NCBI GenBank assembly: GCA_016717705.1
Contig: JADKFD010000098.1
Coordinates: forward strand, 62,001-126,000
DNA length: 64,000 bases
DNA from: Rhodanobacteraceae bacterium
Lineage (GTDB): Bacteria > Pseudomonadota > Gammaproteobacteria > Xanthomonadales > SZUA-5
Direction: 5' to 3'
Position numbers and translations under genes: made by a program. This document shows positions 39,280-48,012 of the stretch, one piece after another; position 1 is the first letter of the stretch, and each line of letters begins with the position of its first letter. The notes under the pieces were generated by a model. It searched no databases. It worked only from the letters and a program-made list of their open reading frames with translations, and was not told the DNA's origin.

Positions 39280-39382
39280 GGGCTAGCACCGGCATGGGCG
39301 ACCGTGACTCCCGGAAGCGCCGGATTCCGCCGCGGTGATCCGCTAAAGTGGTTGTCCTTGCACGTCTTCCCGGTACGTCTGC

Positions 39383-40031
39383 ATGGACTTGCGTCCCATC
39401 AACACGCCCGCATCCCGGATCGAGATCGGCCTGGTCGAAGACGACCCGCATGTGCGCGATGGCATGCAGCGTGCCATCGCCGAAGTACCAGAATGGCGCC
39501 TGCGCTTCGCCTGCGGTTCCCTGCGCGATGCCCGAACGCAGTCCATTGCCGGATTGGGTGTGCTGCTGCTGGATATCGGCCTGCCCGATGGTTGCGGCCT
39601 CACTGGTGATTTCCGCCATCGGCGACGAGGCCACCGTCGGGCATGCCATCGAACAGGGCGCGGCCGGCTATCTGCTGAAGGATTCGCGTCCACGCGAGGT
39701 GATCGCCGGCATTGTCGCCGTTCTCAGTGGCGGCGCGCCGATCTCCCCCGGCGTGGCCAGCTATCTGCTGCGCCGATTGCGCAATCCCTCACGCCCCACG
39801 CCGCCCGCTGCCAACAACCCGCTGGAAGCGCTGACGCCGCGTGAAGTGGAAGTCCTGCGCGCGCTGACGCGCGGCTACAGCTACGAAGAAGCCGGTGAAT
39901 TGCTCGGCATCTCGAAGAACACCATCGGCCAGCACATCAAGCAGATTTACTCCAAACTCGCCGTCAACTCGCGCAGCGAAGCGGTGTTTCAGGCGATTCA
40001 GGCGGGATGGTTGAGCAGCGACGGCAGATAG
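39383..40031 (+). CDS. LuxR-family response regulator with internal deletion in the receiver
   Basis: The N-terminus is a receiver (IEIGLVEDDPHVRDGM, phospho-acceptor Asp64 in LLLDIGLPDG). After PDGCG the frame changes and resumes in another frame at LVISAIGDEATVGHAIEQGAAGYLLKD, which is beta-4 onwards. About 15-20 residues that normally lie between are missing, so this is a true deletion of roughly 50 bases, or a mis-assembly, near 39600. The helix-turn-helix is intact (LTPREVEVLRALTRGYSYEEAGELLGISKNTIGQHI). The stop is at 40031. It would partner the 7TM kinase at 35893-37798, with the FG-GAP gene between them. As written, the protein is unlikely to fold normally. Confidence 0.75.
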
Positions 40032-40225
40032 TTCAACGGGGCACACCGCTTTGGTGATTGCAGCCGCGACCTCAGTTTGAACACCGCTCGAGCTGAGCCT
40101 GGTGGCCACCCGCGGGCGCTTCCCGCAGTCCGGATCGATCTGCGCTTCAGCGCCGAGGCTTCCGGGGAATCGCCCGCGCGTGCGGCGCCGTATGCTGTCG
40201 CCTGAACCAGGCAACCGAACCGCGC

Positions 40226-40762
40226 ATGAACCTGCAACCCCATCTGCACAACGATCTGGTCACGCTGCGTCCAGTGCAGGCGGCTGACTTCGAATCCCTT
40301 TACGCCATTGCATCGGACCCGCAGATCTGGCTGCAGCATCCGACGCCGACGCGTTATCAGCGCCCGGTGTTCGAGAACTATTTCGCCGGAGCGCTGACGT
40401 CGAAGGGCGCGCTATTGATCTACCGGACGCGCGATCAGGCGTTGATCGGCTGCACGCGCTTCTACGACTACGCTGCCGCGCAGCGCGTGGTGAAGATCGG
40501 CTACACCTTCTTCACCTGCGCCAGTTGGGGCGGCGGTTACAACGCCGCGTGCAAGGCCTTGATGCTGGAGCACGCCTTCCAGTCGGTCGACCGCGTGCTG
40601 TTCGAGGTCGGACAGTGCAATGTGCGTTCGCAGGTGGCGATGGGCCGGCTCGGCGCGCGCCGGTTGGGCGAAGCGGCGGTCGCCTATCACGGCGAGGCGA
40701 GCATGCCGAATGTGATCTTCGAGATTGCCAGGGCTGACTGGCTCGGTGGCGCGTCCACGTAG
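40226..40762 (+). CDS. GNAT-family N-acetyltransferase (RimJ/RimL-like)
   Basis: This 178-residue protein begins LVTLRPVQAADFESLYAIASDPQIW, a standard RimJ/L N-terminus, and continues with LIYRTRDQALIGCTRFYDY and the acetyl-CoA-binding segment near ASWGGGYNAACKALMLEHAF. The segment RVLFEVGQCNVRSQVAMGRLGARR is typical of the C-terminal half of the fold. Such enzymes acetylate amino termini, antibiotics or small amines. It is a single gene. A link to the polyamine island is not supported by distance. Confidence 0.92.
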   Translation: MNLQPHLHNDLVTLRPVQAADFESLYAIASDPQIWLQHPTPTRYQRPVFENYFAGALTSKGALLIYRTRDQALIGCTRFYDYAAAQRVVKIGYTFFTCASWGGGYNAACKALMLEHAFQSVDRVLFEVGQCNVRSQVAMGRLGARRLGEAAVAYHGEASMPNVIFEIARADWLGGAST

Positions 40763-40765
40763 GCC

Positions 40766-40855
40766 TCGTAGGCCAGGCTACGACCTTCGGACCGCGCCTA
40801 GCGGCAGGCTTGTGGGTCACAACGCGGCTCGCAGAACTTGTTCAGAGGGTCCCTA
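40766..40855. repeat. Dispersed repeats A and B, second locus
   Basis: Bases 40766-40820 match repeat A at 28424-28475 (shared core GCTACGACCTTCGGACCGCG, ending GTGGGTCAC). Bases 40830-40855 (CGCAGAACTTGTTCAGAGGG) are the reverse complement of repeat B at 28259-28284. The order and relative orientation differ between loci, so the two units are independent. Confidence 0.7.
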
Positions 40856-40942
40856 GGTCGGCTTGCCCGCAGGGCCAGGTGACTCGCGTTCCGATGCGAG
40901 GATCATCATATGATCGCGCACGTTCGCCAGTAACGGCGCGCC

Positions 40943-41608
40943 ATGGAGAGGCTGGTGGCTGCGGATATCAACGAGGCAGTGCGCGAGATTTGCCTGTGGT
41001 TTCCCGAAACCGAGGAATACCTGTCGCATGGCGCGCCGAATTTTCGCGTGCGCGGCAAGACCTTCGCCAGCTATCTGGTCAATCACCACGGCGACGGGCG
41101 CATCGCGCTGTGGCTGAATACGCCCGCCGGCGCCCAGGAGTTGCACGTCGGCGACCAACCGCAGCACTTCTTCATACCGCCCTACGTCGGTCCTCGCGGC
41201 TGGCTCGGCGTCCATCTCGATCGCGGCCTGGACTGGGACGAGATTGCCGCCCTGGTGCGCGAAGCCTGGATGAAGGTGGCGCCGCCGGCGCTGGCACGCA
41301 CGCTGGGGCCGACCATCTCGATCGACCCGCCAGCAAGGACGATTGACCCGGCGCAGTTCGATCCGCTGAGCACGCCGCCGGCGCAAAAGGTGCTCGCGCG
41401 CATGCGCGAGCTCTGCCTGGCGCTGCCCGACACGCGGCAAGAGTTGGCCTTCGGCACGCCGGTCTGGCGCGCTGGCAAGAAGACCTTCGCCAGTCTCTAC
41501 GGACATGAGCAGCGCATTCGCGTCGCCTTCCGCGTCGGCATCGAAATGCAGGAACTGCTGATCGCCGACCGGCGCCGGATTTACTCCGCGAGAGCTTTCG
41601 CGGGATAA
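40943..41608 (+). CDS. Tandem MmcQ/YjbR-like protein, second domain truncated by a REP element
   Basis: Residues 1-115 are a complete YjbR-like domain (FPETEEYLSHGAPNFRVRGKTF ... IPPYVGPRGWLGVHLD). Residues 150-207 start a second one (LPDTRQELAFGTPVWRAGKKTF ... IEMQELLIADRR). At the point where the first domain continues into its conserved IPPYVG segment, the second runs into REP sequence and ends RIYSARAFAG. The last ten codons are therefore REP-derived. The family is thought to bind DNA but its function is poorly known. The first domain should still fold. Confidence 0.8.
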   Translation: MERLVAADINEAVREICLWFPETEEYLSHGAPNFRVRGKTFASYLVNHHGDGRIALWLNTPAGAQELHVGDQPQHFFIPPYVGPRGWLGVHLDRGLDWDEIAALVREAWMKVAPPALARTLGPTISIDPPARTIDPAQFDPLSTPPAQKVLARMRELCLALPDTRQELAFGTPVWRAGKKTFASLYGHEQRIRVAFRVGIEMQELLIADRRRIYSARAFAG

Positions 41609-41620
41609 ACCCGCTCCCAC
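41573..41620. repeat. REP-like palindrome (family 1), left arm shortened
   Basis: The sequence CGGATTTACTCCGCGAGAGC then TTTCGCGGGATAAACCCGCTCCCAC matches the 624-675 element without its first seven bases (GTGGGAG). It provides the stop codon of the upstream YjbR gene. Confidence 0.8.
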
Positions 41621-41695
41621 AGGTTCGATGCGCGAACAAGCGCACCGCCAAGGGCAACCAGGGCGCTCACCGAACATCCCGTAAGTCTATTGAAA

Positions 41696-41775
41696 GTAGG
41701 TCACATTGTCTGCGCAGCAGACTACGTGACTCTCGGCGGTGTCACGTAGGCCGCTACGCGGCCAACGTGACCTAC
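41696..41775. repeat. Paired palindromes, family 3 (TAGGTCAC/GTGACCTA)
   Basis: GTAGGTCACATTGTCTGCGC opens and GGCCAACGTGACCTAC closes an inverted pair, the right half being GTAG + GCCGCTACGCGGC + CAACGTGACCTAC. The right half recurs at 55541-55570 with a compensating change in the stem (CCCGCTGCGCGGG). Paired, inverted short palindromes are the arrangement of REPINs. Confidence 0.75.
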
Positions 41776-41810
41776 GCCGGTGCATCAATGACCGCGACGG
41801 ATGAGAAGGC

Positions 41811-44459
41811 CTATACGGGCGTCGACGCGGCAACCTCGGGATTCTCGATGACTGGTTCAAGGACCGGCGGGCTTGCCCGTAGCCGCCGCACGAACGTCAC
41901 CCGCACGCGTTGCGACAGCAGGAAGTACGGGATCCAGATCGCCGCGCGCAGAGCCATCTGCCAGATCGACACGTAATGCGCGTCGGCTTCCTTCTGCGTC
42001 CACAGCACCTCGATGCCGATCTGTCGCATCAACAGTTGTTCGGCGATGAGTACCGAAAGATTGCTGAAGGTCAGCAGCACGAACAGGGCTGGCGCGCTGG
42101 TGCGGCGCTGGAAGAACAGAAATGCAAACAGGATCGACAGCGCGAACAGAGCCGGGCTGGCGATGAAGGTCATGGCCAGCATCAAGCGCATGCTGCCGGC
42201 GCCCGCGCCGGCCATCGCGTCGAGTCCCAACCATGTCGGCTGCTGCAGCAAGGAGTAGTTGTCGTACAGCGAATAGCCGAACACGAAGGGCATGGTCGCC
42301 GCGGCGATGGCCGGCAGTAGCAGCCACCCGGAAATGCCCTGCAAGGGATGCGCGGGTCCCTGGTACCTCGCAGCGGGATCGAAGCGGTACAACCACAGCG
42401 ACAGGCCAATCGCCAAAAGAACGGCTGCGATGGCACCGGCGACCGCACCCGGATTCAGGCCGACTGGCGCGCTGACCTCGGCAGCGACGCCGGGCTCTGC
42501 CTCGGCCGGCGTCTTCGGCCAATAGAATTCGAAACTCGCGGCACGCCGGGCGCTGGCCAGGTTCTCGGCGTAGCGCGCCATCTCGTCCGCCGGGACGTGA
42601 TCGGCCAGCGTGGTGAACTGATCGCTCAGCGTCACCACCCGCCCTTCCAGCTTGACCGCGCGCCGGAACGTGAATGCCGCATCCTTGACTTCGGTCACCG
42701 TCTCTTCGACGTTCCAGGCCTCCGGCAGCTTGACCTCGGTGATCTGGTTCACTTCGAGCGGGTGATCCAGCGCCAGCGGCGCTTTGCGCACCAGCGGCTC
42801 CGGTGCGCTCAGGTACTCCAGCACGTCTGGTGTGTACACCGGCGCCTGATAGCGCTGGGTCTCCTCGGAGAGCGTCGCGATGTTGCCCAGGGTGTAGCGC
42901 TCGGTCACCTGGAACTGGTGGCCGGACTTGCTGCTCTCCACTTCCATCGGCTCGCGCACCTTGATGCCGCGATAGTAGGAGGCGTAAAAATTCAGGTACT
43001 TCTGCTGCATGTCGCTGCGGTTGCTGGTGGCCAGCGTGTGTCGCAGCGTGTCGGTCTGGGCGCCTTTGGTGGTGGTGGTGATGGTCAGTTCCACATCGCC
43101 GTCGAAGCCACCGCTGGCGTCGACCAACACATGCACCTGGCGCTGATTCACGCGCGCGGCGTCCATGGCCTGCAGCTCGGTCACGCCCTCCTTGACCACC
43201 AGCGCCAGCTCGAAATCGGGTTGGTAGAGCTGTTCCAGGCCACCTTGCTGCTCTTCGCGCGTGGGATCCAGCCAGTAGTTCGCCGCGCCGACCCGCAGCA
43301 TCACCAACACATGGTCGAAGGCGGCCGGATTCGGGGCCTGCTGGCGAATTCCACGTTGAACGTCGGTGTTGACCAGCGCCGGATACGCCTCGATGCCCAG
43401 CGCATCGAGCAAGCTCAGCAGCAGCAGGGTCTTGTCCTTGCAATCGCCAAAGCGGCGCTCCATCACCAGCGCGGGCGGATTCGGCGCGTGTGAAGCCGTG
43501 CCGATGGGCATGGCCAGATAGCGGAATTCGGCCTGCACCCAGCGCAGTGCGGCGGTTGCGCGATCCTCGGGGCTGGCATGCGCGGCGCGAATCTGCTCGA
43601 CCTGCGCCTGCACGCCTGCCGGCAAGGTGTCTGGCACCCGATACAGCGGACGCGCCCACTCGACGACCGCTGACCAGTCGGCAAACGTGGTCCACGACAC
43701 CGACGGATAGGGGTCGAACCAGGACGGCGCATTGGCATCGACGGACAACGCCGCGACGTCCTCCAGCGTCCAGGACTCCTCGCGACGGCCGCCCAGGGGG
43801 ATTACTTTCGAACGCTCGACCGGGCCCTGCGTGAGCACCTTCAGCTGACCCTGATCCGGGTACAGCAGCCGCAGATTCAGGCGCGCGACCGGCTGGCTGA
43901 ATTGCAAACCGGCCCGCCCGAACGAGTGCTCGCCGAACACCGGATTGCTGCCTTCGATGGTGTAGGCGTAGTCGACGATATCGCCGACGCGGATGTCCTT
44001 GAGGAACACGCTGGCAGTGCGCCCCTCGTCATACACCTGGTATTCGAGATCGGTTTCGCGCTGCAGGACATTGAACTGCACCTGGTTGACGCGCTCGGTG
44101 GTCTGCTCGCCGCGAATGACCTTCAGCGAATGCACCATCAGGCGCTCAAACGCCGGATTGAAGTAGATCTGGATGTTGGCCACTTCATCCAGACCCTGCG
44201 CGTTCATCGCCTGCGACACGAAGCGCCGGTAGACCTGCGTCTGACGACCGTTGGCTTTGACCTGGCGATCGACCAGCAGGTAAAAAGCGCCACCGCTCGC
44301 CGCCGCGCGTACCGGACTGTCGCTGGCGCCGGGCGCGATGGACTTGACCCAGCCGGGGGTGGGGCGCAGCAAGAAGTCGGCAGCGTGTGCCGCTGGGGTC
44401 AGACCCGCCAGGCAGAACAGCAGGAGGCAAGTGACGCGGAAGATTCTGGAACTTTGCAT
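41811..44459 (-). CDS. DUF3857/transglutaminase-like membrane protein
   Basis: The signal peptide from ATG 44459 is MQSSRIFRVTCLLLFCLAGL, ending AHA. A DUF3857 domain follows (about residues 55-220), then a transglutaminase-like domain with MERRFGDCKDKTLLLLSLLDALGI (catalytic Cys in GDCKD) and FDHVLVML (His). Asp in YWLDPTR completes the triad. The C-terminal third has about five membrane spans (from AVAGAIAAVLLAIGLSLWLY on) and a short cytoplasmic tail. The protein is 882 residues long. An upstream in-frame ATG at 44480 is possible. Such proteins are common in Bacteroidetes and Xanthomonadales; the substrate is unknown. It stands alone, reading toward family-3 repeats. Confidence 0.87.
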   Translation of the reverse strand: MQSSRIFRVTCLLLFCLAGLTPAAHAADFLLRPTPGWVKSIAPGASDSPVRAAASGGAFYLLVDRQVKANGRQTQVYRRFVSQAMNAQGLDEVANIQIYFNPAFERLMVHSLKVIRGEQTTERVNQVQFNVLQRETDLEYQVYDEGRTASVFLKDIRVGDIVDYAYTIEGSNPVFGEHSFGRAGLQFSQPVARLNLRLLYPDQGQLKVLTQGPVERSKVIPLGGRREESWTLEDVAALSVDANAPSWFDPYPSVSWTTFADWSAVVEWARPLYRVPDTLPAGVQAQVEQIRAAHASPEDRATAALRWVQAEFRYLAMPIGTASHAPNPPALVMERRFGDCKDKTLLLLSLLDALGIEAYPALVNTDVQRGIRQQAPNPAAFDHVLVMLRVGAANYWLDPTREEQQGGLEQLYQPDFELALVVKEGVTELQAMDAARVNQRQVHVLVDASGGFDGDVELTITTTTKGAQTDTLRHTLATSNRSDMQQKYLNFYASYYRGIKVREPMEVESSKSGHQFQVTERYTLGNIATLSEETQRYQAPVYTPDVLEYLSAPEPLVRKAPLALDHPLEVNQITEVKLPEAWNVEETVTEVKDAAFTFRRAVKLEGRVVTLSDQFTTLADHVPADEMARYAENLASARRAASFEFYWPKTPAEAEPGVAAEVSAPVGLNPGAVAGAIAAVLLAIGLSLWLYRFDPAARYQGPAHPLQGISGWLLLPAIAAATMPFVFGYSLYDNYSLLQQPTWLGLDAMAGAGAGSMRLMLAMTFIASPALFALSILFAFLFFQRRTSAPALFVLLTFSNLSVLIAEQLLMRQIGIEVLWTQKEADAHYVSIWQMALRAAIWIPYFLLSQRVRVTFVRRLRASPPVLEPVIENPEVAASTPV

Positions 44460-44743
44460 GGGCTTTCGCGGTGCGTGCATCAGGGTTGCGCGCCAGGCGC
44501 GCGGACGCCGTCGGTGGCACGGCTCCACGAACCGCCGTCCCCAGACGCGACAAAGACGGTCAATTGTCAACGTATGTATACCCGCCTGCATCGCAGAAGG
44601 CACGCCGCCGCGCAGGCGGCGTGACTCGTTTCCCGATGTTCAGTGGGTCCCTGACTCGGCGGCAAGGTGAACCCGTGCATCTGGCATTGCCCGACGCCCA
44701 CACCGCAGCAGCGCGCTCGCGCGCTGCTGCGGATCAGCGGGAT

Positions 44744-45439
44744 TCAGCGCCCGCCAAAGATCGCGCGGCAGCCCTGATCGACCCACAACACGCGCTGGCG
44801 CTCGTCGTAACCCCAACTGCGACCGCGCACGCAGGCGTTGTTGCTGAGCTGTTCCAGCAGGTACGGGGTACCGGCATTCCAGTCCCAGCTGCAGGTGCGA
44901 TAGCGACCGTCCTTGCTCGAGCACTCGGTGGTGTAGTCGCTTTCCTGCTCCCAGTAGCCGCCACCCTGGTTGCCACCCTGACCGCCGCCGTAGTACGACG
45001 CAAAGCGCGCACGGCAACCGCGATCGACCCAGACGCTGCCGCGACTGCTGCCCCAGGTGCGGCCCTCGATGCACTGCGACGAGGACAGCTGCTCGACCAG
45101 TTCGACGGCACCGTTGAAGCCGGTGCGACATTCGACGTAGCGATTGTCACGGCTTTCGCAGACGATGCTGTCGCCGCCGGAAAAGCCACCACGGCCTTCC
45201 TGGAAGATGCCGCGGCAGCCGCGACTGACCCAGATGGCACCCGGACGGTGGCCCCAGCTCTGGCCTTCGACGCAGGCCGAACCCGAGGTCTGCCGCACCA
45301 GCACTGGCGGATTGCGGTAGCCGGTGTAGCACTCGCGGTAGCCGCCTTCGCGGCTCTCGCAGATCACGTTGCTCTGCGCCGATGCCGGCATCGACCACGC
45401 CAGCGCGAACATCAGAATGACCAGAAACTTGAATTGCAT
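44744..45439 (-). CDS. Secreted DUF3011-repeat protein
   Basis: This 231-residue protein has a signal peptide (FLVILMFALAWSMPASAQ) and three copies of the Cys-rich DUF3011 unit: VICESREGGYRECYTGY...SACVEGQSWG...IWVSRGCRGIF, VCESRDNRYVECRTGF...WVDRGCRARF, and CSSKDGRYRTCSWDW...WVDQGCRAIF. Each has four Cys, probably two disulphides. A Gly-rich linker lies before the third unit. The ATG at 45439 follows AGGGGGG. It is found mainly in Xanthomonadales and relatives; the function is unknown but the protein is surely periplasmic or extracellular. Confidence 0.9.
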   Translation of the reverse strand: MQFKFLVILMFALAWSMPASAQSNVICESREGGYRECYTGYRNPPVLVRQTSGSACVEGQSWGHRPGAIWVSRGCRGIFQEGRGGFSGGDSIVCESRDNRYVECRTGFNGAVELVEQLSSSQCIEGRTWGSSRGSVWVDRGCRARFASYYGGGQGGNQGGGYWEQESDYTTECSSKDGRYRTCSWDWNAGTPYLLEQLSNNACVRGRSWGYDERQRVLWVDQGCRAIFGGR

Positions 45440-45544
45440 ATCGCCCCCCTGAGCCTGATTCGACGAAGTCACCAAGTCCTCGTCCCCGGTAACGATCATA
45501 ACCACCTGCTCGCTCTGCGCTCCAGGGATACCGGCGGCATTGCG

Positions 45545-46609
45545 TCAAGGCGGCGGCAAGGGCTCGAACCTTGAATCGCCTTCGATCTGCGCAAAGTCGC
45601 TCTGGAACCACTGCAGGTTGATGCCTATGCGACGACTGTCCGGATCGGCCCAGGAATAGGACACCGGCTGTCCGGTGGCATCGTCGATCAGCTTCAGCGT
45701 CAACGCACGCACTGCGTCACCCTGAAAGCTCAGTCGCGCGATCTGCACCGAGAAACCGCTGCGACGGCCATCCTCCCAGCTGATCGGCACGCTGCGCCCT
45801 TCGCTGTGGAGCACCAGATTGCGAACCGTATGGAAGGCGCGATCCCCGGGTCGCGCGCCGGGGCCAGCCTTGTTGATCGCGATCCAGCCGCGGAAATAGC
45901 GCACCTTGCGCTGCTTGTGCGGAATACCCTGCGGATTGCCGTAGACCAGCTTGCCGGTCTGGTCGCGCGCGGTGCTCAGGATCCACAACTTGTCCTTGCC
46001 CAGCCAGATCTGGTCTTCGACCGTCACTGCCTTGGCCAGGCGTTCGGACTCCACCTTGCAGGCACCCGGGCGCGTGCTGCCGACAAATTCATCGAGGCTG
46101 AGGTCGTACCTGAAATAGACCGCGCAGTCTGGTGAGTAGCGCAGCTCGGTGTTGGCCAGTTGGGCCAGCCGCTGCGGCGAACGATGAGCGTCGCGCCAGC
46201 TCTTTTCGTCGTTGAAGCTGTACTGATCGAGGCGAATCGCATCCTGCCCCGGGTCGACGGTAAAGCGATACAGACGCAGGCGAAACACGCGGGCAGGATC
46301 GTCGTCGAGCGTCTGCCGCGCAAAGAAGACGGAGCCGCCGATCGCCGGCACTTCCACCGGCAGGAACAAGGCATGAACCCGTTCGTGTGGCGGCACACTC
46401 GCGCTGGGCGACTGGTCCTTGGCCAGCATCACCTGTTCGTAATTGTCCCACTCGCCGGCGAACCACTCGCTCAGGCGCGCCAGATTGGCGTCGAGTTCGA
46501 CCGCCACCGGCTTGGCATCCGCCGGTTCGACCTTGGCAAACTCGCCCGACGGAGGCGTGGCGGCACAGGCCGACAGCAGGGCGAGCACACCCAGACACCA
46601 GATCCGCAT
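45545..46609 (-). CDS. CpeT/CpcT-like lipoprotein
   Basis: The lipoprotein signal is IWCLGVLALLSACAAT (Cys near residue 15). The rest (about residues 45-190) matches the CpeT/CpcT family: LARLSEWFAGEWDNYEQ, VEVPAIGGSVFFARQTLDD and LRLYRFTVDP, with CAVYFRYD and EFVGSTRPGACKV. In cyanobacteria these proteins attach bilins to phycobiliproteins; outside them the role is unknown and there are no phycobiliproteins here. A C-terminal extension of some 150 residues is family-specific. ATG 46609 has AGAGGA eight bases upstream; a TTG one codon earlier is less likely. Confidence 0.85.
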   Translation of the reverse strand: MRIWCLGVLALLSACAATPPSGEFAKVEPADAKPVAVELDANLARLSEWFAGEWDNYEQVMLAKDQSPSASVPPHERVHALFLPVEVPAIGGSVFFARQTLDDDPARVFRLRLYRFTVDPGQDAIRLDQYSFNDEKSWRDAHRSPQRLAQLANTELRYSPDCAVYFRYDLSLDEFVGSTRPGACKVESERLAKAVTVEDQIWLGKDKLWILSTARDQTGKLVYGNPQGIPHKQRKVRYFRGWIAINKAGPGARPGDRAFHTVRNLVLHSEGRSVPISWEDGRRSGFSVQIARLSFQGDAVRALTLKLIDDATGQPVSYSWADPDSRRIGINLQWFQSDFAQIEGDSRFEPLPPP

Positions 46610-46732
46610 CAAGCTGTTCCTCTTGTGATGTTGCCGGGCGGCCGCCAGATCCAGCCGCTGCCAGATGCCAGGGCAGCCGCCGGGACGGCGCCCCTGCGAT
46701 GACTCGGCGCGACCGAGCCATCGGCTGCGACG

Positions 46733-47173
46733 TCAGACCGCATCGTACGCCAACAGTTCGATCAACTCGCTGGAACTACCGGTAAACAGCGACAGAAAAC
46801 CGCGATCGAAGGTGCATACACGCAAATGGTGAGCCTGCGCCAGAGCGATCAGATAGGCGTCGTTGACCTGATTGTGGCCGAGCACATGGCGCCACGGCAT
46901 GGACTCACCAGCGACATCCACATCTTCGGCGGCCATGCGAACGGGCGCCACCTGTTTGAAGCGCAAGACCACGGCGCGCGCGCGCGCCGCGACCAGGCCA
47001 CAACCGCCTGCGGCGATCGGCCGCATCAGCAGGCGCAGGACGGCAAGCTCAACCAGCGGACAAGTGACCACCTGCGACTGGCGCGCGAGCCATTGTTGCG
47101 CGGTGAGGTGACCGCGATGTTCCTGCAGGATCAGCGCGGCGTAGACATTGGCGTCGATCAGGGGCGTTCGCAT
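46733..47173 (-). CDS. vapC: PIN-domain ribonuclease toxin (VapC-like)
   Basis: This 146-residue PIN domain has acidic residues in the usual places: LIDANVYAAL (Asp7), PLVELAVLR (Glu), NQVNDAYLIALAQAH (Asp) and VCTFDRGF (Asp). Three or four carboxylates chelate the metal for cleaving RNA. It lies 28 bases after the small RHH-type gene, the standard VapBC order with the antitoxin first. The start ATG 47173 is clear. Confidence 0.9.
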   Translation of the reverse strand: MRTPLIDANVYAALILQEHRGHLTAQQWLARQSQVVTCPLVELAVLRLLMRPIAAGGCGLVAARARAVVLRFKQVAPVRMAAEDVDVAGESMPWRHVLGHNQVNDAYLIALAQAHHLRVCTFDRGFLSLFTGSSSELIELLAYDAV

Positions 47174-47201
47174 GCTCAGCCCGCCCGATCCTGAACCTCG
47201 C

Positions 47202-47426
47202 TCATTCTTCGGCCCACACCGCGCGCACTTCCTCGAATCCGAATCGACGCCCGGTACCAGTCACCAGCAGCAGACCGTCGGGACCATCCACCAGAGTGGG
47301 TGCGTCAGCCATGGACTCTCCTTCGATCAACCGCGAAATCGCCTCGCCGAGGCTGATCTGATGCGCAGCGGCATAGCGCTTGGCAATTTCGTGGGCGCGC
47401 TCACCCAGATTGATCGTGGTGCGCAT
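47202..47426 (-). CDS. vapB: VapB-like antitoxin (ribbon-helix-helix type)
   Basis: This 74-residue protein starts MRTTINLGERAHEIAKRYA, a ribbon-helix-helix DNA-binding N-terminus, with IGEAI-type helix content (ISLGEAISRLIEG). Its C-terminal half, GRRFGFEEVRAVWAEE, would wrap the toxin. As the first gene of the pair it probably represses the operon through its RHH domain. Degradation of this protein would free the VapC nuclease. Confidence 0.85.
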   Translation of the reverse strand: MRTTINLGERAHEIAKRYAAAHQISLGEAISRLIEGESMADAPTLVDGPDGLLLVTGTGRRFGFEEVRAVWAEE

Positions 47427-47595
47427 GGTGCGATCCCGTCAGCAGCACATCATCATGCCGTTTTCGCATCATACGCCAGATCCGACTTCATGACGCACCC
47501 GCGCACGCCGATTGCGCGTCGCGCGCCACGCAGCAACCCGAACGCAGCCTAAAATGCGTCGTCCCGCGGGAACCGCCCGCACGCCAGGAATCGAT

Positions 47596-48012
47596 GTGAA
47601 ATACCTGCACACCATGGTCCGCGTGCGCGATCTGTCCGCATCGCTGCACTTTTACGAACTGCTCGGGCTGCGCGAAGTGCGCCGCATGGACAATCCCCAG
47701 GGCCGCTTCACGCTGGTCTTTCTGGCGGCGCCGGGCGACGAGGAAGCGCAGCTGGAGCTGACCTTCAACTACGACGTCGAGGATTACGGCAGCGCGCGCA
47801 ATTTCGGCCACGTCGCCTACGCCGTCGAGGACATCCACGCGCTGTGCCAGAAGCTGATGGATGCCGGGGTGGTCATTTCGCGGCCGCCACGCGATGGCCG
47901 CATGGCATTCGTGCGTTCACCCGATCGGATTTCGATCGAACTGTTGCAGCGCGGTCCCGCGCTGGAGCCTTGCGAACCGTGGATATCGATGCCCAATGTC
48001 GGCAGTTGGTAA
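47596..48012 (+). CDS. Glyoxalase I-like (lactoylglutathione lyase) protein
   Basis: GTG 47596 is the preferred start, six bases behind AGGA, giving VKYLHTMVRVRDLSASLHFY at the N-terminus. The four metal ligands of GloA are in place: His in LHTM, Glu in QLELTFNY, His in FGHVAYAV and Glu in SIELLQ. The length (138 residues) matches bacterial GloA. The enzyme converts the hemithioacetal of methylglyoxal and glutathione to S-lactoylglutathione. Its end overlaps the next gene by 17 bases. An ATG at 47554 would give 14 extra residues without family similarity. Confidence 0.9.
   Translation: MKYLHTMVRVRDLSASLHFYELLGLREVRRMDNPQGRFTLVFLAAPGDEEAQLELTFNYDVEDYGSARNFGHVAYAVEDIHALCQKLMDAGVVISRPPRDGRMAFVRSPDRISIELLQRGPALEPCEPWISMPNVGSW

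Noticed and set aside
42348..43493. Long plus-strand frame opposite the DUF3857 protein
   Set aside because: The composition is a GC-skew shadow. The minus strand carries the transglutaminase motifs and signal peptide.
45545..46609. CpeT homology as evidence for phycobilisomes
   Set aside because: No phycobiliprotein or bilin gene is present; CpeT-like lipoproteins occur in non-phototrophs.
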